Assembly (NCBI GenBank): GCA_947179155.2
Contig: OX359286.1
Location: 39,074,664-39,138,663, forward strand
Direction: 5' to 3'
Source of the DNA: Hedera helix
Lineage: Eukaryota > Streptophyta > Magnoliopsida > Apiales > Araliaceae
DNA length: 64,000 nt
A program made the position numbers and the translations under genes. This document shows positions 1 through 13,188 of the stretch, in pieces (position 1 is the first letter of the stretch; each line of letters begins with the position of its first letter). The notes beneath the pieces are model-generated. The model was not told the origin of the DNA and ran no database searches. It saw only the letters and a list, made by a program, of their open reading frames with translations.

Positions 1-2424
1 GAATTATTATATTTAGTTAAATTAGATAAATATATAACAAATATTATAAATATACTATAACTATATATAGAAAATTTTGAAATATATATTTTTAAACTAG
101 ACCGTGCCTCGCACGGGCTATAAACTTATATTAAGGATATGCAATACTAGTATATAAATACTGAGATCAGCACAAATAGTGGTTGGGCCTAGAAAGACAC
201 AGCTTAAAACAGATCTTCTCTGATTATTTGGCAAAAATGGGCAGTCAGTCAGCAATGTGAATACTATGAACTTTGACATAGTAGTGATTGGGCTGAAGTC
301 AGATAAGTAATGTAAGTTAAATTAAGCGAATGGAGATTATACTTGGGTTAATCACATGTTTATTAGTATGGGCCTATACATATATTTTAGAGTTCTAGTT
401 AGATTAACCGTCTCTCTTTGATCAGATTGCACAGAGAGAAATCAAAGCCACATCAGAACAAAACAAATATAAAAATGTTACGCTAGCTTTGTTTTTTTTT
501 GAAACAGTTCTAAAAAAAGAACTGATATTCATTAAGCCCAAGTATCAAAAAGGATTAGGAGAAAAATAGACTTGGGAATTTATTTCAATCAATACAAAGA
601 AAACAAAAAAAATAAGAGATTGAGCCATAGTTAGCCCAACTATGCGCAACACGATTTACACCACGTCGAACATGAGCGAAACTAATTAACTCAATAGAAG
701 CAAACACCAATAATATGTTCAAAATACGATTTAAATCAAGACGGTGGATAAACAATAGAGAAATGTATTAAAATCACACAGTTTATTGTTTGAGAAGCTC
801 GATATTGTCTTTTTTAGACTAGTTAAATTGACTCAAAATAAATGCGAGTCAAACTTAAATAATTCAAACTGAGTTTTGTTCATGAACTGCTTAATTAACG
901 GTTACATACCGGAAAAATGTATGTATTTAAACCATTTCTTTGTTTATAGCTTATGAACTCGGAGATAAAATGTCCGTCACAAAGCTTGAAACAAGGGAGG
1001 GCTATAGCCTATAAATAGTAAAATGAGCCCACTCCCTTGATCTTTCTTTTTCAACCATGCTAAAAAGAAAGAGGGAGAAAGAAGAGAAGAATTTTCATGA
1101 TTACAAGGGCCACATATATATATATAAATGTAATTGGGTAGACAGACAGTTACTGATATGACTTCAACGCGGCGCAAGATAAAACATACGGATGGATAAT
1201 TTGTAGTACGTACAATGTAAATATAAACAACAAAAATAAGCCGACACCAACACACAATTGTCGATTGGAATGTCTTTGGATTCTTTGAATGATAATTTGC
1301 CGACACCAACCCAAAAATTCTTTAGGAAATAACCTTGCAATTTTTTTATTATTATTAAAACAAACTACATATATGTGAACAAAATCCTTGGCTGGCTCCT
1401 GGGGTTAATAATTATTAGTGAATAATCAAGATTATTGGGTCAGCCCCACCTTACCCCAAATCTTAGATGCCTCCCTCTATGTTTTTGTATTGTATGTGTG
1501 TGGTGTTGTTTTTTTCAAGACATTACGTTTATAAGTGATAAAAATTAAATTAGGATATTTTTTTATTTTCTTTTTGTAATTCTTAACCAATTTGACAGTT
1601 TAATTTCTCAACTCATCGTATTAGTAATTTTCTGGCTCCAAAAAATTCATCCAACTCCATGTACCCACGACCTGAGGTACCTATGATCATATTCGTTAGC
1701 TCTCAATGGAGATCGGAATTTTTTTTGAAAAAATAACTCTATGTACCAGTTATATTTTCTTTTTGTAAAACTCATTGTGCATTAATGTATAAAGATAATT
1801 TCACATGTTTAAGTTAATTATATATGTTTGCTTTCAGTACTTGTTAATTCTTAGAAAAAAGCTTGTCCATACTGCATGCACTTGCAATGAAAAAAATGAT
1901 AATGTAGTTTTAATGTATTTAGAGATTAGGAGCCTTTTTAAGTTCCTAAAAAAAAACCATCGCGGATAAAGTGTGCTTCACTTGTCAATATATAAAAGAA
2001 ATGAAACAACAATAAATAATAACCATTTGACAAGAAAAAAATGTTATTTTAATTTACAAAACCTGTAATGGCCAAGATTTGTAACCATATTATAACGAAA
2101 TGAAAAATTTATGTGCAAATTACTTGCTTAATTATATAGTGAATATATGATTAGCTGATTAATTAAAAGCTTAAGTTACAATTAACTAAGTTTGAATGAG
2201 ATTGATGAAAAGCTAAATTAAATTATAATTTAGGCCTCATGAGAAGTATAATAAATGTGGCTATGAAATTAATGGACTAGTTTAAGTGCAAAGTCCAAGA
2301 GTTAGCCCAATATATGGAAATATTGGTGCTTGGCCCAAATGAAACTTAATTACTGGTCCAATGAGATTTAATTAGAATGACCCAAGGTGTGATGGACAAG
2401 GCTGGATATATATATATATATAGG
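1..2424. other. AT-rich intergenic DNA, no gene recognised
   Basis: No open frame here looks like a plant protein. A short hairpin (CCGTGC, a 3-base loop, GCACGG) lies near 103-118 and resembles short hairpins common in dispersed plant repeats. The stretch around 500-760 reads like a decayed retroelement piece, but no domain can be named. The frame at 977-1309 on the minus strand crosses low-complexity sequence and is not convincing. Confidence 0.5.
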
Positions 2425-3205
2425 GTAGTGGTACACAAATGGCCTGCGGTCCGGCCTGGGCCTAGCCTGGTCAAGGCCTGGCTTGGCTCGGCCTGACCTT
2501 CAGGCCACGAACATGCCACATTTTTTTGGCTCAGATCCGGCCTGGCTTGGCCTGCCAATAAGTTCGGCCTGACCCGGCCTGGGGTCTAGCCTGACCTGGT
2601 TCACCCAAAACTCGGTCCGACCTGTCAATTTTCTTTATTCGCTACTTCAATTCTACCACTGCAGACGAAAACTTCATCTTTGTGACAACTCATTCAATAA
2701 ACAAAATAAAATTGACGTCTTTTAATATGTTCATTCATGCATATTTGTTTATATACGAATAAAGAAATCCATGAAAATACATTGACTAGTGTAATATATA
2801 AAGATTTTCCTTACCTAGCTAGTAACCTACACTTTTTACAGATCTTTCATTGCATCTTTATTTTAATAAATACTTAGCATAACAACTACAAAGTTATTTG
2901 TAAAATAATAATAATAACAATAATAATAAAAAAGATATTTTTCATTATTGTAATTTGAAAACTGTAACTTGTAATACATTACTTTTAATTAATACATCAA
3001 TTAAGTTTTAAATTTTAATTGGTGTTTTAATAATATTTAAAATTACTAAAAAAATTGTTTGAATGGATCGAATTGGATTGGTCTGGCATGACCCAAGGCT
3101 TGGCTTACAGGCCTTAACATGCCCCCTTTTTGAGAGCAAAGCCCGGCCCGGCCTGGCCTGCAGGCCAAAAGTCAAAGGTCCGCCCTGACTTGGGTACCCA
3201 TCCGT
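2425..3205. mobile_element. GGCCTGGCC-rich hAT-like MITE, degraded
   Basis: Both ends are packed with short GGCCTGG/CCAGGCC motifs in opposite orientation around an AT-rich centre with no coding capacity. Subterminal arrays of short inverted motifs are typical of non-autonomous hAT elements. The left end (TAGTGGTACACAA) resembles the terminus of the better preserved copy at 31213-31979 (TAGACATGCACAA). The right end is degraded and no clear target duplication is visible, so the boundaries are approximate. Confidence 0.5.
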
Positions 3206-3340
3206 GACAACCGATTACTGGAACACTGTTTCAGCAACCAATGCAGGAGGCAATTTTTTTGTAAATTTCACTCGTTATAGCTTGTTGCGACAGAGGTCAA
3301 AAATTGGTTACTACCCAACAACCGGTTGCTCTTGATTAAC

Positions 3341-3343
<3 letters not shown>

Positions 3344-3419
<76 letters not shown>
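3344..3419. repeat. (TA)n microsatellite, about 76 bp
   Basis: An uninterrupted run of alternating T and A. Open frames crossing it encode only Tyr-Ile repeats and are not genes. Confidence 0.97.
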
Positions 3420-3423
<4 letters not shown>

Positions 3424-4489
3424 CCCCATAATCGACCACACACACCCTTGGCTCCCCACAAAATGCTAAAAACAATGGAATACTTGGAGCCTTGTGAATG
3501 TAATGATGCATTAGGAGCATGGGTGTGTACTTAAAGTGGTGGGATTAAGTAATACTTTATCCTAATCACTTTTTTTTCAATGATTAATACGTGCATGAAG
3601 GATAATAACACTCTTATAAGTAGGAGCTTCCAATTCTTATTACAAAGTTTAGTTTTATCTGCTAAGAGTTGTAGAGAGAAAGTGTTAGAAAGGGAGCTAA
3701 CGAAGAAAAGAAATGAGAGAAAATAAGAGTCTGCTCTAAAAAAATAACTAGTGTAGAGAGCTTGTTCTAACAAAGAGGTAGAAGAGAAGGTATTGTGGAG
3801 CATCTCAGCCAATTCCTAACTAAAAGAAGGAAAGCTATTACAAGATATAATTCCTTAACTTTAGATTTTTAAGTTAAACTAGTGTAGTTTACGTTGTAGT
3901 TGAAATATGTATGTTTGATTGTGGGAATTTGGTGTTATTTGGGATCATGAAGGACCTGGAGGCATAAGATTGGGTATATGAAGGAGATCATATGTTCCAT
4001 GCATGTTGGTATGTGTTTATATATGTGAAAAGTAAGAAAAATGCTTATAAAAACTATGTTTTGTCCTAAACAAGTGAGAACATATGATTTAAAACCATGA
4101 AGAACAAGATATGTGTATTATTTGTAAGATTTATGAACAATATGTTATAGATCTAAAAGATACGGAGATAATCTAAGTGGAACCATTGAAAAATGAGTTA
4201 AAATACATTTGTTATGAATTTTCTAAGAAAACATGTGTTGGTTGTAAAATTTAAAATTTGAACTAATGATTTTGGTTAATGACTCTTCAATGATGCTAAA
4301 ATGTGAAATCTTTAAGCTTTAAATCAATATTTAAACCCATTTGTATGTGTAATGCATGAGTTGTGAAGCTTAAATTAAAAGTATTAAAGACACAAAAGTT
4401 GAAAAACAAGAAAAACTTAAGAAAATTTTCTACAGGAATTGAGTTCAAATTGAGGCGTGGCAGCATCGTGCCATGATTCTGACTCAACC

Positions 4490-4505
4490 TGGCGCGGCCG
4501 CGCCA
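4490..4505. repeat. 16-bp GC palindrome TGGCGCGGCCGCGCCA
   Basis: A perfect 16-base palindrome containing a NotI recognition sequence, standing out in AT-rich surroundings. It probably belongs to the surrounding LTR-like region. A role is not known. Confidence 0.8.
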
Positions 4506-4639
4506 GTCACAATATAAAAAGTGGTGCAGCAATGCCGATTTGGATTTTCAGTTAACCGGGTCTTGGTTTGACCAGGTCAGACCCTGGTCAACTGGGTTGG
4601 GTCGGGTCAAACCGGGTTAGGTTAAAAAATAATAATAAT

Positions 4640-5215
4640 AGTAATAAAAAAATGATAATAAAAAAAATAAAATAATAAATAATAATAAACATATAAAATA
4701 GTAGTAAATATTATTTTATTTGTGAAATAATAAACATATAAAATAATAATAAAGATTATTTTATTTGAGGAATAATAAACAAATAAAATAATTATTAAGA
4801 ATTATTTTATTTGTGGGTTAATAAAATAATAATTAAGATTATTTTATTTGTGGAGTAATAAAGCATGAATGAATAATAAAGGTTATGTCAACAAATAAGA
4901 TATTATGATAAAGCTTAAACAAATAAAATGATAGTAAAGATTATTTTATTTGTAGGAATGAATTAAAAGAGGGTAAACAAATAAAATAATAGTAAAAATT
5001 ATTTTATTTGTAGGAATGAGTTAAAAGAGGGTAAACAAATAAAATAATAATAAAGATCATTTTATTTGTGAATTATGAGAATAAAATAAAATAAAGAGGA
5101 ATATTTTAGAATTGAAACAACTACAATCTTAAAGATTGTTTATTTGACATGAAACCAAAGTTAACTTAATAAAAAATGGACTAAACAAATAAAATAATAA
5201 TAAGAATTTATTTTA
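4640..5215. repeat. AT-rich tandem array of palindromic units
   Basis: About eight imperfect units, each built from AAACAAATAAAATAAT, a short spacer of the type AGTAAAG, and ATTATTTTATTTGT. Each unit can therefore fold on itself, and units are separated by variable spacers such as GGAATGAGTTAAAAGAGGG. Spacing is irregular (about 45-70 bp). There is no coding potential. Confidence 0.75.
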
Positions 5216-5333
5216 GAAAATTGATATTTTCACAGTAAAAAATGATATTTTCACAAGCAAATCGTCGTTATAGATATATAACAACGGTTTGACTGTGACA
5301 ATGTCAAAAATAGCTGTGAAAATATCAGTTTTC
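5216..5333. mobile_element. 118-bp MITE with 8-bp target duplication
   Basis: Terminal inverted repeats read GAAAATTGATATTTTCACAG at the left and, on the opposite strand, GAAAACTGATATTTTCACAG at the right (one mismatch in 20). The element is flanked by TTATTTTA at 5208-5215 and 5334-5341. An 8-bp duplication fits the hAT superfamily. The flank motif is also common in the neighbouring AT array, so the duplication is weaker evidence than the inverted repeats. Confidence 0.75.
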
Positions 5334-6213
5334 TTATTTTATTTGTAGAATGTGAAGGTAATAAATGAGATAGGTTGGTAGTTAAATTAAGTTTGTCTGA
5401 TAAAGACTAATTTATAGGTTATTCGAAGGACAATGACGTTGAAATAGCAATAGAGAACAATTCAGGCAAGTTTCTTAGACTTCTTCTACGATAACGTTGT
5501 GCAAGTATCTTGAACTTACTCGTTTATAACATAATGTACGTTATTACTTGAATTACCTTAAAATCTTTCTATACGAATGATGAATATTATTCGCACTTAT
5601 CTGCATTCGAAGATTGGTTCATAATGAATCGTTGAGATTTAATTGGTCTAAATTCATGCATTAATTAAGAAGTTGGTCCATGCCATTTGTTTCGGCTAAA
5701 CGCATATTAAAGAATTTCATGAATGGATATAATTTCTTGTTAGTTATCCAAACCGATTACCTCGGTGCAAACTCATATGTAAAGACTAAGATGAACAATC
5801 CTTATAAAAGGGGAAATATTTTGTTGGGGATGCGCACACAAAGAAATACTGAATGTTATGCATAACGTATGGTACAATAGGTTGATCACATTAGTACTTA
5901 CAAAGAGTGAAAATTAATCTATATGGTTAAGATTCACTCTGAGGGTAGTTCAATGTAATATTGACAATTCCTTGAGATGTTCATAGTCCATAGTGACCTC
6001 TCAGTATAAAATTTAAGAATTCTAATTTTATTAAAGTCAAATCATAGTTCATGTTGTATCTCCATCCTTATTTATCATTGAGCATTCAGAACTGTTATTA
6101 AATTTTTTGTTTGAACTCTTATTCACTGCTCGTTATATACTTGCTGAACAATTAGTTGCTCACTCTTGCTTAAATATTTTACAGTTAAAATCGAGAAGAC
6201 CGGTGGATCCTAT

Positions 6214-6631
6214 TAGGGGTGTTCATCGGTAAAAAATCGAAATGGTACCGAAAAAATTGAACCCGTACTGATCCCAAATTACCGAAAAATAAAGAACCGG
6301 TACTGGTACCGAATTATCGATTTTAGTACCGGTTCGATACATGTTTTTCGGTTCATACTGAATGATAATATATATAATTATAAATAATAATTAAATAAAA
6401 GAAAAATTATATATTTATGATTTTTTTTTATAAAAAACTTATTTTTTATATATTTAATTATTTATATTATTAATTTTAGTATTTCGGTATTTACCGAAAT
6501 CAGATTTTTCCATACCGCTACTAGTACCGAAAATTATAAAAATACTGAAACATCGATACCGAAAAAAGCTGGTATCTGTTGTATCGATACCGATCAGTTC
6601 GGTAAAAAATCGAATCGGTTGAACACCCCTA
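6214..6631. mobile_element. hAT-like MITE with TAGGGGTGTTCA ends
   Basis: The left end is TAGGGGTGTTCATCGG and the right end is its near reverse complement (GTTGAACACCCCTA), the classic plant hAT terminus. Subterminal regions carry many GGTACCG/CGGTACC-type motifs in both orientations. Flanking octamers GATCCTAT and AATCCGAC agree at five of eight positions, consistent with a decayed 8-bp duplication. The AT-rich centre has no coding capacity. A degraded relative lies near 28090-28280. Confidence 0.85.
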
Positions 6632-6911
6632 AATCCGACAATGAAGGGAAACAGAAAGGTTGAAGAATAAATGCAACCTAAAATCCTTGTGTGTTGGATA
6701 TTATTATTAGAATTTTTGTTGGTATTTGAACTGTATATTGTACTAAGATAGAAAAGGTTGTATAAACTTATGATAGTTATGGTTATATAAATATTAATTT
6801 ATTTTATTATTTTTATTTTATTTCACATTAAAGTTAGATAAATGAGATAGATATGTTGAATCGTGAATAGTGAATTAGAATTACAGGTAACCCGCATTTA
6901 GGGGGTCACAA

Positions 6912-7334
6912 AACCTCCTAATTTTAATATTGTAGGGCCCTTTCTTTAGAAAGATTTAAAGTTTCTTAAAGAATATCTAGAGTATAGAGTGAAAAACCTT
7001 CTAATTGTTATTTATATATTTCTGATTGCAGCGTAGTCAGTATTAAACTTTTCTTTTTGTTCGGTAATAACCTGCTTTTTATGGCTACTAATTAAATGTG
7101 TTCTAACTGAAAATTCTTTCTTTTAACTTTTCACCGTGAAACATTGGGACTTAACAAGAAAATCAAGAACCCAGACCACATAACATGCCCTTTGGGAAAC
7201 AAAACATTTGGAAAAACTACAGAAAAGAGACACAATTCCAGATGGGCTGGAGATAGAATTTTTTTCTCTTTTTCCTTTTCCCATTTTTTAGCGGAGAGAA
7301 AAAGTATCGTTGGTTTAGAATAAGAGAAAGAGAG
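6912..7334 (+). promoter_or_regulatory. Upstream/5' UTR region of the coiled-coil gene
   Basis: Sequence just ahead of the ATG at 7335 is purine-rich (GAGAAAGAGAGATG), as plant 5' leaders often are. No clear TATA box can be assigned. Minus-strand frames here (7131-7447) run antisense to the leader and first exon and have no recognisable similarity. Confidence 0.35.
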
Positions 7335-10300
7335 ATGAAAAGGGTAGAGAATACGAGGGAAGGGCCAGCAGAAAAGCAAGAGAATTTGGGGGAAAAGTTG
7401 AAGAAAGGAGCACTGCTGGTGGTAGGGAAAAGAGGGGGACATAACACTCCAGTAATACCCTCATGGAGACTAGTACAGCTCCCACCTGCTAATTCTGATC
7501 TAGCTGCTCATGATAGCATCATTAAGCTCGCCCCTTTTCCTCTAGTTTCTGCCAGAAAGCTTGCTGCCACCCTTTGGGAGCTTCATCACTACAACCTCCC
7601 CATTGCTAAAATGCACCAGGGTGTCACTGCTCCCCCTCCTGGACTCCGCCGCCACCGCCGTCATCGTGATCCTTCACCCAGTTCTCCTGAACAGGTACAA
7701 CCTCTGTGTTCACGTATGTATATAAAAATGTTGTTTTTTGGAAATTGGGTATTGATTGATTAGCTTAATTGCAATTTGTGAATTTCCTCCCTATTGCGGA
7801 TTAAATAATTTTCTTCATCGTTTTTATTTATTTATTTTTGTAATTGATTCTTTGCTTTCTTGTTGGGTATTTTGTGTTTTCTGTTTGCCCTGTGTCTCCG
7901 TACCAAAATTAGATATACATTTTCCTTTTTGCCCTTTCAAAAATTAGATATATAGGTCTAATTTTTACTTTCATACTTGGTTGATTGAATAATATCATGT
8001 CACCACTCACCGCTGCTTCATTTCGAGCTAACGGTAGGGATAAGTTTTGCAAACTAAAATTATCCTCAAAAGTCGTCATTCTACGATATATCTCTAATTT
8101 GGAATAGAGGAAGTGTGCCAGTAATTTTGGTTCTGTAGTCGTTGATTGACTTGTTTTGGTAGGGTGTTGCATGGTTTTCTGTTTAATGTAATATGCCTCT
8201 TAGGCTTGCTGTCACAAAAACACATGATTATCTATATGGTTTGTAGGTTTCTGTTATTCATTCTATTTTGTTGGCTACAGTTGATGTCTGTTATGTGACT
8301 TCATTGAATTTGGGTCCCATTTGCGCTATCATTGCCAATGGACTTTGTTCTGATCTATTCTCATAAATGGTTCTGGAAAAGATTTTCTTGAAGTTCATTA
8401 GATCATTATTTGCTTTAGTAATTATACTATTTCTCACAATTATTTCAGTAGAAGAAAAACATAGAATGTGTGATTTTAATTTCATAATACAATTGTTGGT
8501 CTTTTATCGAGATTAGAGTTGTGAAGGTGCATGGTATTAATCTAAAATTTTCAAAATACGATATCCTAACATACTTGGTTGTTAGTTTAACCGTGTGTTA
8601 CAAGGGACTGACATAGATGGTTATTAAAGTAGGTATTAGTGAAAATTTGGCAGATCTCTCTCTCTCTCTCTTTCTAAATGATGATGCTAGAAAAAAGTTA
8701 TGAAAATGTCATAGGGCTGCAATAATTTTGCTTTATGCTGCTGCTTCAAGAAATGTAGTATATACAAGCAGGCCAATTTTAAAATTCATTGCTTATCCAT
8801 TTATCGTAGTCTTTGTGTGACGATACAGCTGGAAAGTGCAAGTAGTCTGAGGAGGCATGGTGCTGCATCACTTATGCAACATCATCGGTCAATACAGAGA
8901 AACAATCATGCTATACAACCTGTATCACCTGCAAGTTATGGTAGTTCCATGGAGGTAAAAATCATTGAATTTATTTACTTCTCCCTAAAGAACTTGTTTT
9001 TGCTTTCGAATGTATGCGCATGATTTAATGAAAGAAAGTAAATAGCAATTTGATAAAAGAGAGTCTTGCTTCTTATAGCTCCCTATTAACTACTACCACT
9101 AATGCTGTAAGTAAATACTACATGATCTTAATTGTCTTTACTAAAATCAAGCAGTTTTGTCAATTTCGACTTATTAAATTTCAAATGCATCCGACTAGTT
9201 TCCCTCGAACTGCCTTTAGGTTGTAGCTACTTGTGGAGTTGATTTTATTCTAGAGCAAAGTTTTAAGAAAGATGTAAAATTTTAGGTCAAGGGGATTCAA
9301 GTGGATGTCATGCTTGGAAGTATGTTAGTGCATGACTTTTTACCAGGTTAATACCCCTTGGACTGTAAACTGTTGGTTTCTTTGAAATTTGTACATGTAT
9401 CAGTACTATATGTTTTTAGTGTTTTCCACCTTCATCCTCCGGAGAATGTCAATAGTATTTTAGCTTTTAGGCGACGGGGGTTTATTTCATGATAGACGTC
9501 TTCAGCCAGTTGAGGGAGCTCAAGCTCAGGCCGTTGAGATCTGCTGAAAAAGTTCTGGAGCGCTTAATGAGGAATGAACTCAATTAGTTGTGTTTGGCTC
9601 AAGAACATGCCAGAAACATATTTATACACGAATCTTTTATTGTCTATGTTATAGCTTAAAATTCAAGAATAATTTTTTCTATGGGTTGTCTTAAAATCCA
9701 TGTCAAAAACATGTGATATTCTTTTAGAGTACAGAGGAAATGAGTTGCTTATTGATTTGATGTGGAATATATGACTTCCTTTATCAAATGTTCCTTTTGT
9801 AATCTTAATCTGCCTATTGCAGTCATTTTTGAAGATATCATCCTTTAACCTGATAGGAATTTTCAACAATTATTAAATAATGTCACCCATAAAACAGCAT
9901 TCTTGCAAGCCCTCAGAGATTTGGCCTTTCATATATTTTTTTTGGCGAAACTGAAACATCTGCTGCTATTACTCCACTCACATGGACTTCACAATTTTTT
10001 TCTGCTAAAGGTGGTGGTACCTTATAATCCTGCTGGGACACCTACCAGCTCTGTAGACTTTAAGGGAGGCATAGGTGAGGTGAGCTATAGCCTCAAAACT
10101 TCAACAGAACTGCTAAAAGTATTGAATCGAATCTGGGGTCTGGAAGAGCAGCACGCATCCAACATTTCACTTGTAAAAGCATTGAAAAAGGAGCTAGACC
10201 ATGCCCGTATCAAGATCAAGGACTTGGTTCGAGATCAGCAAGCTGATCGCCATGAGATGGATGAATTGATGAAGCAAATTGCAGAAGACAATGTGGTTAG

Positions 10301-11552
10301 GAAGAGCAAGGAACAGGATCGGATCAAAGCTGCCATTCAGTCTGTGAGGGATGAACTAGAAGATGAAAGGAGGTTAAGGAGACGCTCAGAGAGCCTGCAC
10401 AGAAACTTGGCTTGGGAGCTCTGCGAGGTAAAAACATCTCTTGCTAATACCTTGATAGATCTGGAGAAAGAGAGAAAATCGCAGAAGCTGTTGGAAGACC
10501 TTTGTGATGAATTTGCTTGGGAAATAAGAGACTATGAACAAGAACTGCATGTTTTGAAACAGAAGTCCGAGAAGGACTGGGCCTATAAGGCTGATCGGGA
10601 TAGGTTGATTCTCCATATATCTGATTCATGGCTTGACATACGAAATCAGATGAAAGTAGAATCTCAGTCTGGTTTGGGCGAAAAGAAGTCAATTGTGGAT
10701 AAATTAACTACTGAAATAGCGACTTATCTTCAAACTAAACAAAGTGGTAATTACCAAAGTCAAGTTAATTTGGCCCCGAAGGATCCCACCTTCAGGCGGA
10801 GTTCTCTTGAATCCATCCCCTTGAATGTGGCTATGAGTGCTCCTCAAGATGAGGGTGATGAAGATGATTCTGCAGGCAGTGATTCACATTGTTTTGAGCT
10901 AGACAAACCAGTTGCTAACTTGAAGCCAGAAGCTGACGAAACTAAAGAAAGTCTTATCGATACAAACTTTAACCCAAATCAATCAAAGAATAAACCTGCG
11001 TCTCTGGAAAGTACAAAGCGACGTCATCCGACGAGCCTGCGGGTGAAGTTTGAAGAACAGATGGCTCAGGCCATATCACGTGACGGAATCAAGAATCAAG
11101 CCGAGGATACTGAACAGGGTAAAACTGCATATGGGAGTCCAGTTGAGGTAAACATATCAAAAAAGAATGAAATTTATGAAGCTGCAGAAGAGGATAGCCA
11201 AAAAAAGACTAAAGCTGATGGATTTCATGAATTGAGCTCAAACTATATCGACAATTTGATTAGGAGTGGTTATTTATTGTCAGAAAGTGGGAACTTGCAA
11301 CCTGAGAATGATTACAGGTTAACTTCTGGTGGTAACTCTACATGGAAGAGTCATGCTAGTCCAGTAAGACAATGGACAGCTAAACTCCAATCACAAGACA
11401 TTGACATACCCGAGTCTTCTTCAAAAGTGCCTTCAGATTTAAAGGCAAATACTTTGAAGGAAAAACTGCTTGAAGCAAGAACCAGGGGTCAAAGATCAGG
11501 CTCACGTTTAAAAGGGCCCGAAAATTTCCTTGAAGGCTTAAACAAAAGATGA
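7335..11552 (+). CDS. Coiled-coil protein of the At5g41620 family (USO1-like annotation)
   Basis: Three exons are predicted: 7335-7694, 8829-8954 and 10011-11552, all joined in phase 0, giving 675 aa. The N-terminal basic region (about residues 20-120) holds the family block GEKLKKG...VGKRGG...PSWRL and the ARKLAATLWE motif. Exon 2 carries SLRRHGAASLMQHHRSIQRN and PASYGSSME. Exon 3 opens with VPYNPAGTPTSS, followed by SYSLKTSTELLKVLNRIW and a long charged coiled coil (about residues 195-330) with LAWEL and DEFAWEIRDYE. A later motif, LRVKFEEQMA, and the C-terminal FLEGLNKR also fit the family. There is no signal peptide or membrane segment. Plant homologues are often annotated as intracellular transport USO1-like on coiled-coil grounds only, and their biochemical role is not established. 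The start is the first ATG of the conserved N-terminal exon. Family assignment is firm; function is unknown. Confidence 0.9.
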
Positions 11553-12770
11553 GCTTTTAGCTACATAAGTTACCATATCAGGACTGAAATCAAAAGATAG
11601 ACCCTGTGTTTTTTTGTAAATGTTACCCGAATGTTAATCTTTCTGCATTGTAGTTGTAGTTTTATTATCTTCACGTAACTATAGTCTTGTAATTAGAATA
11701 TATCAGTTATGTGTATATGAATGTATACGTATGTCATGGTTAGTTGGCTATACAGATCAAATGGAGTACAAAACCTTAAAATTATCAGTGATTTGTCTTC
11801 TTTATAGTCACCCGAGTCTGACCCTTATTATCTCATTAGGTGGTGATGAAGGCAAATCTTGGAGATGGTCCTGCTGACACTCTAATTTTATTCAATTTGT
11901 TTTCACTAAATTATGATTTTCTCCCGTGTTGATGCATCTTTTGTTAATTAGGCTCATAACTCCTTGAAATAACCTGCTTATACAGATCATATTTCTCTTT
12001 AAATCAAATTCCAGAATTTGGTCTTCTTATTTTAGTCAAAAAAATTATTCATGTGAAAGATGATTCAAGGATTTTATATTTGTTGCCAAAATAGATATAA
12101 AAGAATATTAAAGAAGTAAGATAATAGGCTTTCAGAAATGTAAATTTTATTGAATCTAAGAAATAATATTAATTAAATAATGACACAGCTGATCAGACTA
12201 AATAATACAAATTAAATTTTATTAGTTTTATAGTGATATGGGATTGAATCTCTTTTTACTTCTGTAATTAATGAAATTGAATCAGTTCCCAATTAAGTTT
12301 TATCACCCCATTCCCTTGTAAGTTTTTGTTTTGCAAGTTTTATATGCTTGCTTACCACTTGTACAAAGTTCAAGAGCCCAGTGTACTTTCTGGACTGTTT
12401 TAAAATTTTTAATATAAAGTTTATATATTTGTATACTTTTTTCCATTGATCTGCTGCCCTTTAAGATTATATTAATATCAAGAATAATCCTAAATAATGA
12501 TAAAATTATTTTTATAATACACTTGAGTAAAATAATAATAATAATAATTTGCAAGAATTATTTTATCGTTACTTTCACAATTATATATTTTTTGCTATAA
12601 CAAACAGGCCTCCAAGTAATTCATAAAGTTATGAATTACTTAATTAAAATATTTAAATTTCAGGGGGAAAAAAACAATTATTTTAAACTGGAATAAACAG
12701 GTCCAAGTCTCAAAAATTACTTCCTTGTGGAAGGGAAACCGAGTTTAGTGTTATGAAGCTGGGCTGATAT
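11553..12770. other. 3' UTR of the coiled-coil gene, then AT-rich spacer
   Basis: The first 150-200 bases after the stop probably form the 3' UTR; no single polyadenylation signal stands out. The rest is AT-rich and non-coding, with short (AT)n and (ATT)n stretches near 12530-12550. No gene was seen on either strand. Confidence 0.5.
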
Positions 12771-12773
12771 TTA

Positions 12774-13188
12774 GAGGGTGTTAGGAATTACTTATAAGCA
12801 TCAAATTTGTTTATAATTAGTTTTAAGAAATAAAAAGTATTTGATAACTTTATTTAAAAAAAAATTATAATCACTTTTTACACAAATAATCAGAAACTCT
12901 AATTTGGAGCTTCTGATTATTTGACAAATCTAATAACTAGTCTATCCCTATTTATTTTAGTAATTACATCTATTGTCTATATTTAATTCTCAAAACATTT
13001 ATTTTTAGTAATTTACACTTGAAATAAGTGAGTAGACAATATTTTTTTTATCAAACACTTTTCACTTTTTATTAGTTTAAGTATTTTTTTTATTTACCAA
13101 ACACAAATTACTTTATTAAAACTACTTATGAGTAAAAGTAGTAATCAAAATCAATAATAACATTTTTTAAACAATTCCAAACATACTC
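12774..13188. mobile_element. Tourist-like (PIF/Harbinger) MITE, 415 bp
   Basis: The ends read GAGGGTGTTAGGAATT at the left and, on the opposite strand, GAGTATGTTTGGAATT at the right (13 of 16 identical). The element is flanked by TTA at 12771-12773 and 13189-13191. A TTA duplication and this terminus type are hallmarks of PIF/Harbinger-derived MITEs. The interior is AT-rich and non-coding. Confidence 0.75.

Larger units (their letters stand above)
3530..6911 (+). mobile_element. Probable old Ty3/gypsy-type LTR region (solo or truncated)
   Basis: The segment ends in GGGGGTCACA, the kind of terminus (ending in CA) seen on plant Ty3/gypsy LTRs. Inside are a possible TATA element (CTTATAAGTAGG, near 3613), a GC-rich 16-bp palindrome, a tandem array and later-inserted MITEs. 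No gag or pol domain is recognisable. The 5' boundary could not be found and no target duplication was identified, so this is an inference from composition and the 3' terminus. Confidence 0.33.

Noticed and set aside
3311..3520. Open frame with Tyr-Ile repeats
   Set aside because: It is an artefact of the (TA)n microsatellite.
7131..7447. Minus-strand ORFs over the first exon of the coiled-coil gene
   Set aside because: They are antisense to a conserved exon and pyrimidine-rich leader, with no family resemblance.
9903..10010. Upstream extension of the large exon of the coiled-coil gene to 9903
   Set aside because: The 36 residues are hydrophobic and unlike the family. The acceptor at 10009-10010 joins in phase with exon 2 and restores the conserved order.
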